64,000 nucleotides of DNA from Arthrobacter mangrovi (lineage in GTDB: Bacteria > Actinomycetota > Actinomycetes > Actinomycetales > Micrococcaceae): NCBI RefSeq assembly GCF_026011795.1, contig NZ_BRVS01000007.1, positions 1 through 64,000 on the forward strand. The letters run 5' to 3'. Position numbers and translations under genes: made by a program. Position 1 is the stretch's first letter; every line of letters begins with the position of its first letter. Below the pieces are notes generated by a model that ran no database searches, was not told the DNA's origin, and saw only the letters and a program-made list of their open reading frames with translations. Shown piece by piece: positions 25,550 to 34,890 of the stretch.

Positions 25550-26878
25550 ATGGCTTCAACACCCGCCTCGCCCGCCGCCGAGGGCATCCGCAAAGCGGTA
25601 GTGGTCGGAGGAAACCGGACACCGTTCGCGCGCGCCAACGGCGCATATGCGCAGGCCAGCAACCAGGACATGCTGACCGCCGCACTCGACGGGCTCGTCG
25701 CGCGGTTCGGCCTCGCCGACGAACGGATCGGGGAGGTGGCAGCGGGCGCGGTGCTCAAGCACTCGCGCGACTTCAACCTGACGCGCGAAGCCGTCCTAGG
25801 TTCCGCGCTGGCCCCGACGACTCCCGCCTACGACCTCCAGCAGGCCTGCGCCACCGGGCTGGAGACCGTGATGGGACTGGCCAACAAGATCAAGCTGGGG
25901 CAGATCGAATCCGCCATCGCCGGCGGCGTCGATTCGGCGTCGGACGCCCCGATCGCCGTCAGCGAGGGACTGCGCGCGGTGCTCCTGGAACTCAACCGGG
26001 CCAAGACGCTCAAGCAGAAGGCGGCGGCAGTGGCCAAGCTGCGCCCGAAGGATCTGGCTCCGGTTGCCCCGGGGACCGCCGAACCGCGCACCGGCCTCTC
26101 GATGGGGGAGCACCAGGCCCTCACCACGGCCGCCTGGGAGATCAGCCGGGCCGCACAGGACGAGCTGGCGCTGGCCAGCCACCGGAACCTGGCCGCTGCC
26201 TACGAACGCGGCTTCTTCGACGACCTCGTCACCCCGTACCGGGGACTGACCAGGGACGGCAACCTCCGTGCGGACACCTCGCTTGAGAAGCTGGGCGCTT
26301 TGCAGCCGGTCTTCGGCAGAAGCCTGGGCGACAAAGCAACGATGACCGCGGGCAACTCGACACCGCTGACTGACGGCGCCTCCGCCGTGCTGATCGGTTC
26401 CGAGGACTTTGCCCGCAGCCGGGACCTGCCGATGCTGGCCAGCATCGTGGACGCGGAGGCCGCCGCCGTCGACTTCGTCCACGGCAAGGAGGGCCTGCTG
26501 ATGGCCCCGGCCTACGCCGTCCCGCGCCTCCTGGCCCGGCACCAGCTGACGTTCGAGGATTTCGACTTCATCGAGATCCATGAAGCGTTCGCCGGCACGG
26601 TGCTTTGCCATCTGTCCGCGTGGGAAAGCGAGGAGTTCTGCCGCAACAAGCTCGGCCTCGACGCAGCCCTGGGCAAGATCGACCCCAGCAAGATCAACGT
26701 CGCCGGATCGTCCCTCGCCGCCGGCCACCCCTTCGCCGCGACCGGGGGCCGCATCGTCGCGACGCTCGCCAAGCTGCTGCATGAGCAGGCCGTCTCCGAG
26801 GGACGGCGCGGCCGGGGACTGATCTCGGTCTGTGCCGCCGGCGGCATGGGCGTTGTCGCCATCCTGGAGGCCTGCTGA
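25550..26878 (+). CDS. fadA: acetyl-CoA C-acyltransferase (thiolase, FadA2-like)
   Basis: A 442-residue thiolase. The nucleophilic Cys lies in DLQQACATGLETV; the C-terminal catalytic signatures are EIHEAFAG, NVAGSSLAAGHPFAATGGRI and the CAAGGMGV loop bearing the second Cys. It cleaves 3-oxoacyl-CoA in beta-oxidation or condenses acyl-CoAs in reverse. It leads a plus-strand operon with the large FabG (two bases after its stop) and a MaoC hydratase. The order thiolase-FabG4-MaoC, with an acyl-CoA dehydrogenase opposite, copies M. tuberculosis Rv0241c-Rv0244c as I recall it. Confidence 0.93.
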   Translation: MASTPASPAAEGIRKAVVVGGNRTPFARANGAYAQASNQDMLTAALDGLVARFGLADERIGEVAAGAVLKHSRDFNLTREAVLGSALAPTTPAYDLQQACATGLETVMGLANKIKLGQIESAIAGGVDSASDAPIAVSEGLRAVLLELNRAKTLKQKAAAVAKLRPKDLAPVAPGTAEPRTGLSMGEHQALTTAAWEISRAAQDELALASHRNLAAAYERGFFDDLVTPYRGLTRDGNLRADTSLEKLGALQPVFGRSLGDKATMTAGNSTPLTDGASAVLIGSEDFARSRDLPMLASIVDAEAAAVDFVHGKEGLLMAPAYAVPRLLARHQLTFEDFDFIEIHEAFAGTVLCHLSAWESEEFCRNKLGLDAALGKIDPSKINVAGSSLAAGHPFAATGGRIVATLAKLLHEQAVSEGRRGRGLISVCAAGGMGVVAILEAC

Positions 26879-26880
26879 AC

Positions 26881-28218
26881 ATGGCGGATGCTTACCTGAA
26901 GCTCGTCAACAGCCCGCCGGCCAGCGTCATCGCGAAGAAACTCGGGCTGCCGCGCCCCACCGAACTGCGCCGCTACCGCCGCGGCCAGCCCATGGTGCCG
27001 GGACCGGTGCTGGTGGTCGCGTCCGGCGCGGCGGAAGGCCTCTCCGGGCAGCTGTCGGGATGGGGCCTGGAGGTCCGCCGCCGCACCGCGCCCGGGGAAA
27101 AACTCGGCGCGATCGTCCTGGACCTGACCACGGTGTCCGACCCGCGGGAGCTATCGGAGCCCATGCTCGCCGTCGGAGCCTCCCTCCGGGACCTTGCCCC
27201 GGGCGCCCGGGTCGTCAGCATTTCCCGGCCGGCCGACTCGGCTTCGGAACCCGCTGCGGCCGCGGCCCGGCAGGGCGTCCAGGGGGCGGTCCGCTCGCTG
27301 GCCCGCGAGCTGCGGGCCGGAGCCACCGCCAATGGACTTCTGCTGGCCGATGGGATGGACCTCGCCGATCCGGGCGCGCTGGGTGCCCTGCAGTTCCTGC
27401 TCTCGGGGCGCAGTGCCTACGTGGACGGCCAGTTCCTGCTGGTCGGTCCCGGGGCGGACCAGCTGCCGGAGGATGCGGACCGCCCGCTGGCGGGACGTAC
27501 CGCCGTCGTCACGGGGGCCGCGCGGGGGATCGGCGCCGCCATTGCGAAGGTCCTGCATCGGGACGGAGCGCGCGTCGTCTGCGTCGACCTGCCCGCGGCC
27601 GGGGAGGAACTGGCCAAGGTTTCAAACGCCGCCGGCGGTACCGCGCTCCAGCTCGACATCACCAGTGACGACGCCGGCGCCCGCATCCTCGAGCATGCCC
27701 GCAGCCGCTACGGCGGCCTGGACATCATGGTCCACAACGCGGGCATTACCCGGGACAAGCTGCTGGCCAACATGGACCAGGCGCGGTGGGACTCCGTCAT
27801 CAACGTCAATCTGGCCGCGCAGCTGCGGATCAATGAGGCCCTGCTTGCCTCCGGCGCGGGCCAGGCACCGCGCGTGGTGTGCCTGGCCTCGACCAGTGGC
27901 ATCGCGGGCAACCGGGGGCAGACCAATTACGCCGCGTCCAAGGCCGGCGTGATCGGCATGGTCGGGGCCTCCGCGGCGGCCTTTGCCGAACGGGGCGGGG
28001 CGATCAATGCCGTCGCACCCGGTTTCATTGAAACAGAGATGACGGCCCGGATCCCGTGGGGCACCCGTGAGGTGGCACGGCGCCTGCTGCCGTCGCTGCA
28101 GCAGGGCGGGCTGCCGGTGGATGTCGCTGAAGCCGTGGCATTCCTGGCCGGGGACGCAGCGGGCGGGGTGAATGGCCGGACCCTGCGCGTCTGCGGCCAG
28201 AGCCTGGTGGGCGCATGA
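26881..28218 (+). CDS. high-molecular-weight 3-oxoacyl reductase (FabG4-like)
   Basis: A 445-residue two-part reductase. The N-terminal ~190 residues are a degenerate Rossmann-like region; the C-terminal SDR domain starts near residue 203 with VVTGAARGIGAAI, then NAGITRD, the catalytic STSGIAGNRGQTNYAASKAG and VAPGFIETEMT. This architecture matches mycobacterial FabG4, an NADH-preferring 3-oxoacyl-CoA reductase, rather than ordinary 240-residue FabG. The ATG at 26881 begins two bases after the thiolase stop, and its stop overlaps the MaoC start as ATGA. Confidence 0.9.
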   Translation: MADAYLKLVNSPPASVIAKKLGLPRPTELRRYRRGQPMVPGPVLVVASGAAEGLSGQLSGWGLEVRRRTAPGEKLGAIVLDLTTVSDPRELSEPMLAVGASLRDLAPGARVVSISRPADSASEPAAAAARQGVQGAVRSLARELRAGATANGLLLADGMDLADPGALGALQFLLSGRSAYVDGQFLLVGPGADQLPEDADRPLAGRTAVVTGAARGIGAAIAKVLHRDGARVVCVDLPAAGEELAKVSNAAGGTALQLDITSDDAGARILEHARSRYGGLDIMVHNAGITRDKLLANMDQARWDSVINVNLAAQLRINEALLASGAGQAPRVVCLASTSGIAGNRGQTNYAASKAGVIGMVGASAAAFAERGGAINAVAPGFIETEMTARIPWGTREVARRLLPSLQQGGLPVDVAEAVAFLAGDAAGGVNGRTLRVCGQSLVGA

Positions 28219-29111
28219 GCACCGACGATGTCCTGCTCGAGGAGCTCCCGTCCCTCTCGAGGCTCTACGTCAGCGCCGCGTCGACTGCGGCGCGCACCAA
28301 GCTCGGCGCCCTTGAACGGCCCCTGGTGCTGCCGCCGGCACGGCACACGGTAGAGGACGTAAGGGTCAGTCTGGAACACGTCACGCGCTTCCAGCACCTG
28401 CTGCACGGCACGGTCCGCGACAGCCTTCCGTCGGTCTTCGTGCATTCGGCAGCCTTTCCGGTGGGCATGAGCATCCTGGCCCGCACCGACTTCCCGCTGC
28501 CGCTGCTGGGCATGGTCCACTTGGGCAACAGGGTCAGGCACCTGCGCAGCATCCATTTCAGCGAGCCCCTCGCGATCACGGCCTGGGCGGACAATCTGGC
28601 GGGACATTATGCCGGCACCCAGGTCGACCTGCACGTGACCGTAAGCTCGGCGGGGAAGCCGGTCTGGGAAGGCGTCTCGACCTACCTGGCCAAGGGCGTT
28701 TTCCTGCCCGGCCTCGATAAGCAGACCCGTCCGCCGCGCGAGGATTTCGTTCCGCCGCGGCCCACGGCCACCTGGCGGCTCGGTCCCGAGGCTGGCCGGG
28801 AGTACGCCGGGGTCTCGGGGGACTTCAACCCTATCCACCTCAGTTCGCTCTCCGCGCGTGTCCTCGGCCTCAAGCGCTCGATCGCGCACGGCATGTACCT
28901 GGCCTCCCGGGTGCTGACCAGCATCGAGTCGGTGGCCGCGGAGAAGTTCGAATGGGACATCCGCTTCGCGGCACCGGTCTTCCTGCCGGCGACCGTCGCC
29001 GTCAGGATCGAGGACGAGGAAGCCGGCGGCCGGTGGGGTGCATCCTGCTTCGTCGGCTGGGGCGAACGCAGCCACCGCAAGCACTTCCAGGGCACCGCCC
29101 GCGCCCTGTAG
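28215..29111 (+). CDS. MaoC-type double hotdog 3-hydroxyacyl dehydratase (HtdX-like)
   Basis: A 298-residue protein with two hotdog folds. The catalytic hydratase-2 motif is in the C-terminal half: YAGVSGDFNPIHLSSLSARV followed by IAHGMYLASRVL. It should hydrate trans-2-enoyl thioesters or dehydrate (R)-3-hydroxyacyl thioesters. The N-terminal hotdog lacks the motif, as usual for such duplicated proteins. It is the third gene of the thiolase operon, overlapping FabG4 by four bases. Together with the acyl-CoA dehydrogenase opposite, a full two-carbon cycle is encoded locally. Confidence 0.9.
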   Translation: MSTDDVLLEELPSLSRLYVSAASTAARTKLGALERPLVLPPARHTVEDVRVSLEHVTRFQHLLHGTVRDSLPSVFVHSAAFPVGMSILARTDFPLPLLGMVHLGNRVRHLRSIHFSEPLAITAWADNLAGHYAGTQVDLHVTVSSAGKPVWEGVSTYLAKGVFLPGLDKQTRPPREDFVPPRPTATWRLGPEAGREYAGVSGDFNPIHLSSLSARVLGLKRSIAHGMYLASRVLTSIESVAAEKFEWDIRFAAPVFLPATVAVRIEDEEAGGRWGASCFVGWGERSHRKHFQGTARAL

Positions 29112-29140
29112 GCGCCGGCGGGGGTGCGTATGCTGGGGCC

Positions 29141-30370
29141 ATGACCGACGCCGCCACCCTGCCCAGCCGCGCCCGCCGGCTTGATGCCGAGGACCCGCTC
29201 GCTCGGTACCGTGCCCGCTTCATCGGCCACGATGATCCCGCCGTCCCGGCCTACCTGGACGGGAACTCGCTCGGCCGGCCGCTTGCCGCCTCCGTCCAGC
29301 GGGTGCAGGAGCTGATGGTGGAGCAGTGGGGCGGGCGGCTCATCCGCGGCTGGGACGAAGGCTGGCTGGAGCTGCCCGCGCAGCTGGGCGACGAGCTGGG
29401 CCGGACCGCCCTCGGCGCGGCACCGGGCCAGTGCCTCATCGCCGACTCCACGACCGTCCTGCTCTACAAGCTCATCCACGCGGCGCTGTCGGCACGCCCG
29501 GGCCGGCACCGAGTGGTCATCGACCGGGACAACTTCCCCACGGACCGCTACGTGCTGGAGGGCATCGCGGCGGAGCGGGGCCTGGAGCTCGACTGGCTCG
29601 AGGTCCCGTACGACGGCGGTGCGGACGTAGAGTTGGTCCGTTCCGTGACGGGGGACCAGACGGCGCTCGTGGTGCTCAGCCACGTGGCCTACCGTTCCGG
29701 CCACTTGGCCGACATGCGCGCCATCACCGAGGCCGTGCATGATACCGGCGCCCTGGTGCTTTGGGACCTGTGCCATTCGGTCGGGGTGGTCCCGGTGGAG
29801 CTGGACGCCTGGGAGGTGGACCTGGCCGTGGGCTGCAGCTACAAGTACCTCAACGGCGGGCCCGGGGCACCGGCCTGGCTTTACGTGCGCCGCGGACACC
29901 AGCAGCTGACCCAGCCGATCCAGGGGTGGCTGGGCAGCGAGGACCCCTTCGGGATGGGCCAGGGCTACTCGCCCGCCGCCGGGATCCGGCGCTTCGCCAG
30001 CGGCACGCCGCCGATCATCGGGATGACGGCCATCGCGGACATGGTTGCGCTCATTGGCGAAGCCGGCATCGGCGCCATCCGCGAGAAGTCCACGGCCCTG
30101 ACGCAATTTGCGCTGGAGGCGACGGATGCGCTGCTGGCACCGCACGGCGTCGTTCTTGCCTCGCCGCGGAACCCGGAGCAACGCGGCAGCCACCTGACGA
30201 TCGACCATCCCGCCTTCCGCAAGATCACGGCGCGGCTGTGGGAGCGCGGCATCATCCCGGACTACCGGAACCCGAACGGCCTGAGGCTGGGGCTTTCGCC
30301 GCTGTCGACCGGTTTCGAGGAGGTCTACCGCGGCGTGTCCGCGATTGCCGAAGAGCTGGCCGGGGACTGA
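29141..30370 (+). CDS. kynU: kynureninase
   Basis: A 409-residue PLP enzyme of the class V aminotransferase fold that cleaves kynurenine to anthranilate and alanine. It has AYLDGNSLGRPL at the N-terminus, the specific WGGRLIRGWDEGW motif, and PLP lysine Lys235 in CSYKYLNGGPGAPAWLYV. The ATG at 29141 gives the usual length; a TATGCT box (29129-29134) ends six bases before it and there is no clear ribosome-binding site, so the mRNA may be leaderless. No tryptophan dioxygenase or formamidase gene is in the window. Confidence 0.94.
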   Translation: MTDAATLPSRARRLDAEDPLARYRARFIGHDDPAVPAYLDGNSLGRPLAASVQRVQELMVEQWGGRLIRGWDEGWLELPAQLGDELGRTALGAAPGQCLIADSTTVLLYKLIHAALSARPGRHRVVIDRDNFPTDRYVLEGIAAERGLELDWLEVPYDGGADVELVRSVTGDQTALVVLSHVAYRSGHLADMRAITEAVHDTGALVLWDLCHSVGVVPVELDAWEVDLAVGCSYKYLNGGPGAPAWLYVRRGHQQLTQPIQGWLGSEDPFGMGQGYSPAAGIRRFASGTPPIIGMTAIADMVALIGEAGIGAIREKSTALTQFALEATDALLAPHGVVLASPRNPEQRGSHLTIDHPAFRKITARLWERGIIPDYRNPNGLRLGLSPLSTGFEEVYRGVSAIAEELAGD

Positions 30371-30380
30371 ATCCGCGGTC

Positions 30381-30420
30381 CGGTGCAGCTGGGCGCCCTC
30401 GAGAGCGCCGGGGTGCACCG
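30381..30420. terminator. hairpin between convergent kynU and mshA
   Basis: CGGTGCA (30381-30387) pairs with TGCACCG (30414-30420), and an inner GGCGC/GCGCC pair extends it. There is no T run; the convergent position suggests a shared, weak terminator. Confidence 0.5.
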
Positions 30421-30421
30421 C

Positions 30422-31660
30422 TCAGACGGGGCTGAAATGGTCCAGGGCGTGCTGGTAGCTGTGGGCGGTGAGGGCAGCCGTCTGCTCCCAGCCGAAGGCC
30501 GCCGCATGGATGGCGGCGCTGCTGCCCAGCCGGGCCCGGAAGGCCGGGTACTCGAACAGCTCGCCGAGGGCAGAGGCCCAGTCATCCGGGGAGTGTCCGT
30601 CCACCAGCAGCCCGGTCACCCCGTGGCTGACGGCGGAGGGCAGGCCGCCGACGTTGGTCGCCACCACGGGCGTGCCGCAGGCCTGGGCCTCCAGCGCGAC
30701 CAGCCCGAAGGACTCGCTGTAGGAGGGCACGGCCACCACGTCGGCGCTGCGGAAATGCCGCGCCAGCTCCTTGGCGGAGACCGGCGGCAGCAGCCGCACC
30801 CGCCCGGCCAGGCCAAGCTCGGCCACGAGGGCCTCCAGGTCCAGCGGGCTGGCGCCGCTCGCTTCGCCGATGACGGTGACCTGCAGCCGCATGTCCGGGT
30901 ACCGGTCCACCAGGCGGGCCGCAGCGGCGAGCAGGACCTGGGGGCCCTTCAGCGCCTGGATCCGGCCGGCGAAGCAGATATGGAAAGTGCCGTCTTCGAT
31001 CCCCAGCGCACGGCGGTCCGGGGCCCGGCCGGCGGGATGGAAAACGCCAAGGTCCACCCCGGGCGGGACCACGTCGATCCGCTCGGACGGGGTGCCGTAG
31101 AGATCCCTGAGTTCAGTGGCCTCCGTCAGGGTATTGGCCACGAGCCTCGCAGCGCCCTCCGCGATGTCCTGTTCGCCGAAGATGCGGACGTCCGGTTCCG
31201 GCGGTTCCCCCGGCAGCAGATGGAGGTTCTTGACCTTAGCCATCGTGTGCATGGAGTGGACCAGCGGAACCCCCCAGTCTGCCTGCAGTTCCAGCCCGAC
31301 TTTTCCGGAGAGCCAGTAGTGCGAGTGGATGACGTCGTATCTGTCCCCGCCGTCCGCGTCCGCGAACCGCCGCAGCCCGGCAGACAGCCGGTCCAGGTGC
31401 AGCGGCAGCTGTTCCTTCGGCACGGTGTCGGCCGATGCGCCGGGCAGGTGCACGACGCGCACGCCGGGGCGCGGATGCTCGACCGGCTCCTGCCCCTCGA
31501 AGGTCGAGCGCGTAAAGACGTCCACCTCGGTGCCCATCGCCACCAGCTCGCGCGATACCGCCCGGACGTAGACATTCATGCCGCCCGCGTCGCCGCCACC
31601 CGGAACCGCCAGCGGCGAGGTATGCAGGGACAGGACCGCGATACGGCGCAGCACACGCAT
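30422..31660 (-). CDS. mshA: D-inositol-3-phosphate N-acetylglucosaminyltransferase MshA
   Basis: A 412-residue GT4 glycosyltransferase for the first committed step of mycothiol synthesis. Diagnostic stretches are LHTSPLAVPGGGDAGGMNVY near the N-terminus, IHSHYWLSGKVG, FAGRIQALKGPQVLL and the donor-site SYSESFGLVALEAQACG. I prefer the ATG at 31660, with AAAGGA upstream, over another ATG 15 bases earlier. Together with mshC 23 kb away, it shows that the cell uses mycothiol as its main thiol. Confidence 0.95.
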   Translation of the reverse strand: MRVLRRIAVLSLHTSPLAVPGGGDAGGMNVYVRAVSRELVAMGTEVDVFTRSTFEGQEPVEHPRPGVRVVHLPGASADTVPKEQLPLHLDRLSAGLRRFADADGGDRYDVIHSHYWLSGKVGLELQADWGVPLVHSMHTMAKVKNLHLLPGEPPEPDVRIFGEQDIAEGAARLVANTLTEATELRDLYGTPSERIDVVPPGVDLGVFHPAGRAPDRRALGIEDGTFHICFAGRIQALKGPQVLLAAAARLVDRYPDMRLQVTVIGEASGASPLDLEALVAELGLAGRVRLLPPVSAKELARHFRSADVVAVPSYSESFGLVALEAQACGTPVVATNVGGLPSAVSHGVTGLLVDGHSPDDWASALGELFEYPAFRARLGSSAAIHAAAFGWEQTAALTAHSYQHALDHFSPV

Positions 31661-31829
31661 GGTTTCCTTTCCCATGGAAGCGAGGACTCAGGGAAATACT
31701 CTACCGCCGCTGAACCTTTCCGGCCCGAACGGCGTCTGTACCTGCAGGTGCCGCCTGTTCCGGGTAAGGAGTCCGGCAGCCGCGCGGTCTGGGAAGGGTC
31801 CTTCCAGGAGGAGCCCTGGGCCTGAAGCG

Positions 31830-32996
31830 TCAGTGCATGGTGAAGCGGCGGGCCACCAGCTGCCCTGCGCGCGGGTGGCCCAGCGCAGCCGACAGCGCCC
31901 GGTTGCGGGCGGCCAGCAGCGGCGGCGGCAGCGGCCGGCCCAGCGCCATGTTCAGGTGGGCTTGCGCGGCGGCGACGGCGGCGGCCCTGCGGCGGGTCTG
32001 TTCGAAGCGGCGGAGGGCCCCGGCCGCAGGCTCGCCGGCCAGGGCGCCGGCGATGATCGGCGCCAGGGCCGCCGCATCCAGCCAGCCCAGGTTCATGCCT
32101 TGGCCGCCGATCGGACTGATCTCATGCGCGGCGTCGCCGATCAGTGTGATCCTGCCGGTGACCATGCGGCGCACCAGCCGGGACTGTACGGCGAAGGCGC
32201 TGAGCATGGAGTTGGAGTCCGCCTCGATCCGGATCCCCGTCCGGCGGCGGACCAGCTCGGCCAGTTCCACCGCGCCGGGAGGTTGCAGCTGCCGGGTCCG
32301 AACCACCCAGCGGCGGATTCCGGCCGGCAGCGGGAAGGACTCGACGATGCCGTCACGTTCAAGGAAGAGCAGCGCGGTCCCGGGCTCGCCCGTCGTGTCC
32401 GCGAAGTCGCCCATCAGGTAGGTGTCCGGATACGAACGGGACCTGGGAATAGCCCCGACCGCGGCGGCCACCGTGGACCGCGCGCCATCCGCGCCGATGG
32501 CGAGGGCGGCGTCGATCCTCACCGGGCCGCCGGAATTCCCTACCGGGCCCGGCTGCGCCGCCGTCCCGTCCGCATGCCGGCCGCACAGCGACACGCGCGT
32601 ACCGGCGTCGTACGCGGAAACGATCCGCACCCCCTCGATAATCTGCCCGCCGGCGGCAAGGTAATGCTCACGGAGGATGCGTTCCGTGACCGGCTGGGGC
32701 ACCGCCAGGACGAACGGATGCCGCCCCGGCACCGCGGAGAAGGCCAGCCGCGCAACCTCCCGGCCGCCGCTCAGCGCCCTGCCGGCCGTGATCCTCGTTC
32801 CGGCCGCGATCAGTTCCTGGGCAACCCCGGCGTCCTCGAGGGCGGCCAGCGCCGGGGGATGGATTCCGATGGCGCGGGTGTGGCCGCTGCGCCGCGTCCG
32901 CTGCTCGATGATCAGGACCTCGATACCGCGGCGGCGCAGCAGCAGCCCCAGCAGCAGCCCCACCGGGCCGGCCCCGACGATGGCCACGTCAGGCAT
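31830..32996 (-). CDS. FAD-dependent aromatic-ring monooxygenase
   Basis: A 388-residue group A flavoprotein monooxygenase. It has the GAGPVG dinucleotide motif (8-13), the IGADGARSTV segment and the flavin ribityl motif LIGDAAHEISPIGGQGMNLG. Such enzymes hydroxylate phenolic rings using NAD(P)H and oxygen. It is the last gene of a three-gene operon, overlapping the methyltransferase by eight bases. With a type III polyketide synthase at the head of the operon, its likely substrate is the resulting alkylresorcinol, pyrone or similar ring (inference). Confidence 0.9.
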   Translation of the reverse strand: MPDVAIVGAGPVGLLLGLLLRRRGIEVLIIEQRTRRSGHTRAIGIHPPALAALEDAGVAQELIAAGTRITAGRALSGGREVARLAFSAVPGRHPFVLAVPQPVTERILREHYLAAGGQIIEGVRIVSAYDAGTRVSLCGRHADGTAAQPGPVGNSGGPVRIDAALAIGADGARSTVAAAVGAIPRSRSYPDTYLMGDFADTTGEPGTALLFLERDGIVESFPLPAGIRRWVVRTRQLQPPGAVELAELVRRRTGIRIEADSNSMLSAFAVQSRLVRRMVTGRITLIGDAAHEISPIGGQGMNLGWLDAAALAPIIAGALAGEPAAGALRRFEQTRRRAAAVAAAQAHLNMALGRPLPPPLLAARNRALSAALGHPRAGQLVARRFTMH

Positions 32997-33702
32997 CCGC
33001 CGGCACCCGGTAGGTCAGCAGGTTCCGGAACGGCGGCCGGTTCTCCACGCTCCAGCCGGACGGCGCCGCCCGCCTCAGCTCTTCGGCCGTGTAGCTGCGG
33101 CGGATCGACATCAGCCCGTCGCGCCGGATGTAGGAGCCGTGGAAGAAGGGCAGCGTCCCCGCGGCGAAGAGCCAGTAGGCGGCCGGGCTGCGCCGGATGT
33201 CGCTGTGGATCGCCGCGCGGCGGCTGAGCCGCTCGGAGTCCGCCAGCAGGGCCGCGAAGGCGTCCGGCGTGAGGTGGTGCAGCAGGTGGTTGGATGTAAC
33301 GAGGTCGAAGCGCCGGCCCTCGGCGACCAGGTCAGAGCTGAACGCGCGCCGGAACCGTACTCCGGGCGGCGGCGGAGCGGACACTGCGAAGGCATGGGCA
33401 CGCTCGTCAGGATCGATCCCGGTAATCTTGAGGCTGATCCCGTCCGCGGCCGCCCATCTTGCCAGGAAGCGGACGATGTCGCCGCCGCCGGACCCGATGT
33501 CCAGCAGGGTATTGTCCTCCCCGGCAATGAGCAGCGGCCGCAGCCGGTGCCGGTACAGCCAGCGCCAGCCGGCGATCGCCCGGTTGACCACCGGGAACTG
33601 CTGGTAGGTGCGCCGCAGCAGCGTCGGATCGCAGTCCGGGCGGTCCATTTCCTCCACGGCGCCGGCGGCCCGCTCCGCGAGGAAGCCAATCTGGCGTGGC
33701 AC
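32989..33702 (-). CDS. class I SAM-dependent methyltransferase
   Basis: A 237-residue soluble methyltransferase with the SAM-binding motif LLDIGSGGGD (near residues 66-75), the acidic motif GIDPDERAHAF and the post-motif SNHLLHHLTPDAF. It begins three bases after the polyketide synthase stop and overlaps the monooxygenase start by eight bases, so it should modify the polyketide product. It is unrelated to the membrane ICMT-type methyltransferase SrsB of the Streptomyces srs phenolic-lipid operon. Confidence 0.9.
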   Translation of the reverse strand: MPRQIGFLAERAAGAVEEMDRPDCDPTLLRRTYQQFPVVNRAIAGWRWLYRHRLRPLLIAGEDNTLLDIGSGGGDIVRFLARWAAADGISLKITGIDPDERAHAFAVSAPPPPGVRFRRAFSSDLVAEGRRFDLVTSNHLLHHLTPDAFAALLADSERLSRRAAIHSDIRRSPAAYWLFAAGTLPFFHGSYIRRDGLMSIRRSYTAEELRRAAPSGWSVENRPPFRNLLTYRVPADA

Positions 33703-33705
33703 GCT

Positions 33706-34890
33706 TCAGAGTGCCGCAGCGGCCGCAGCATCGGCCGGGGCGGCAACGGTGCCTGCGGTGGCCGCACCCGTCTTCGTGAACAGCCCCGTCTCAACCGTCA
33801 GTCCCGGCCCGAAGGCCATGGAGCAGATCCGCTCGTCCACGCCGCCGAAGGGGGATTCCAGGATGTGCTTCAGGACGAACATGACCGTGGCGCTGGACAT
33901 GTTGCCATAGTCACGGAGCACACTGCGCGCCGGAACCAGCTGCTCCTGCGTCAGCTCGAGCTTGGCCTCTACCTTGTCCAGGATGCTGCGGCCGCCGGGA
34001 TGGATCGCCCAGTGCGTGATGTCCCGGTAGGGCTGCCCGTAGAGCGACGCATCGCGTGCCAGCAGCGGATCGAGGGCACCGACGATGTGGTCATCGATGA
34101 TGTGCGGGACGTAGGTGCCGAGCACCATCTCGAAGCCCTCGTCGCCGATGTTCCAGGCCATCGATTCCTCGCCGACCGGAGTCAGCACGGTTTCGAAGTG
34201 GTCCAGCACGAGGGCGGTCGAGGTTGCCGGCAGGTCGCGGGCAGTGACGACGGCGGCCGCGGCACCGTCCGCGAACAGCGAGGAACCCATGATCGTGTCC
34301 GGGTCATTCGAAGAGCGAACGTGCAGCGTGCAGAGTTCGGCGGTCACGACCAGGACAACGGCATGCGGGTCCGCCTCGCAGAAGGACTTCGCGGCGCGCA
34401 GGGCGGGAAAGGCGGCGTAACAGCCCATGAAGCCGAGGTGGTAGCGCTGGACCGAGGGCTCGAGTCCGAGCGCCCTGACGATCTTGTAGTCCGGTCCGGG
34501 ATTGAAGAAGCCCGTGCAGGAGACGGTGACCACGTGCGTGATGTCGCCCGGACCCAGATCGGGGCACGCGGCGAGGGCCTTTTCCGCCGCCTCGATGAAG
34601 AGGGGCGTGGCCTTGGCTGCGAAGATGTCGTTGCGGACCTTCGTGCTCGGGCTCAGGATGCAGCGGCTGCCGGCATCGAAGAAGACCGGTTCCTCGCTGC
34701 GCCGGGTGAGGGTCAGTTCCTCCACTGCGGTGTACCGGGTTTCGATGCCGGAGTGGTCGAACGAGGTGGCCACAAGGCGCTGGCCGAGGCGGGTCAGTCC
34801 CGGCTGCGCGGCGAACACGTCGCGGACCGCAGACTGGACCAGGACGGTCTCGGGGACGGCGGTTTCGAGGGCTCTGAGGGTGACCGGCAT
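33706..34890 (-). CDS. type III polyketide synthase
   Basis: A 394-residue chalcone-synthase-fold enzyme with the complete triad: Cys157 in LGFMGCYAAF, His297 in THWAIHPGG and Asn330 in YGNMSSATVMFVL. It should condense an acyl-CoA starter with malonyl-CoA units into a pyrone, resorcinol or phloroglucinol-type product; the active-site sequence does not tell me which. It heads the operon with a methyltransferase and a flavin monooxygenase. The C-terminus ends in an Ala-rich tail of about 20 residues. The 172 bases upstream hold no gene. Confidence 0.95.
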   Translation of the reverse strand: MPVTLRALETAVPETVLVQSAVRDVFAAQPGLTRLGQRLVATSFDHSGIETRYTAVEELTLTRRSEEPVFFDAGSRCILSPSTKVRNDIFAAKATPLFIEAAEKALAACPDLGPGDITHVVTVSCTGFFNPGPDYKIVRALGLEPSVQRYHLGFMGCYAAFPALRAAKSFCEADPHAVVLVVTAELCTLHVRSSNDPDTIMGSSLFADGAAAAVVTARDLPATSTALVLDHFETVLTPVGEESMAWNIGDEGFEMVLGTYVPHIIDDHIVGALDPLLARDASLYGQPYRDITHWAIHPGGRSILDKVEAKLELTQEQLVPARSVLRDYGNMSSATVMFVLKHILESPFGGVDERICSMAFGPGLTVETGLFTKTGAATAGTVAAPADAAAAAAL

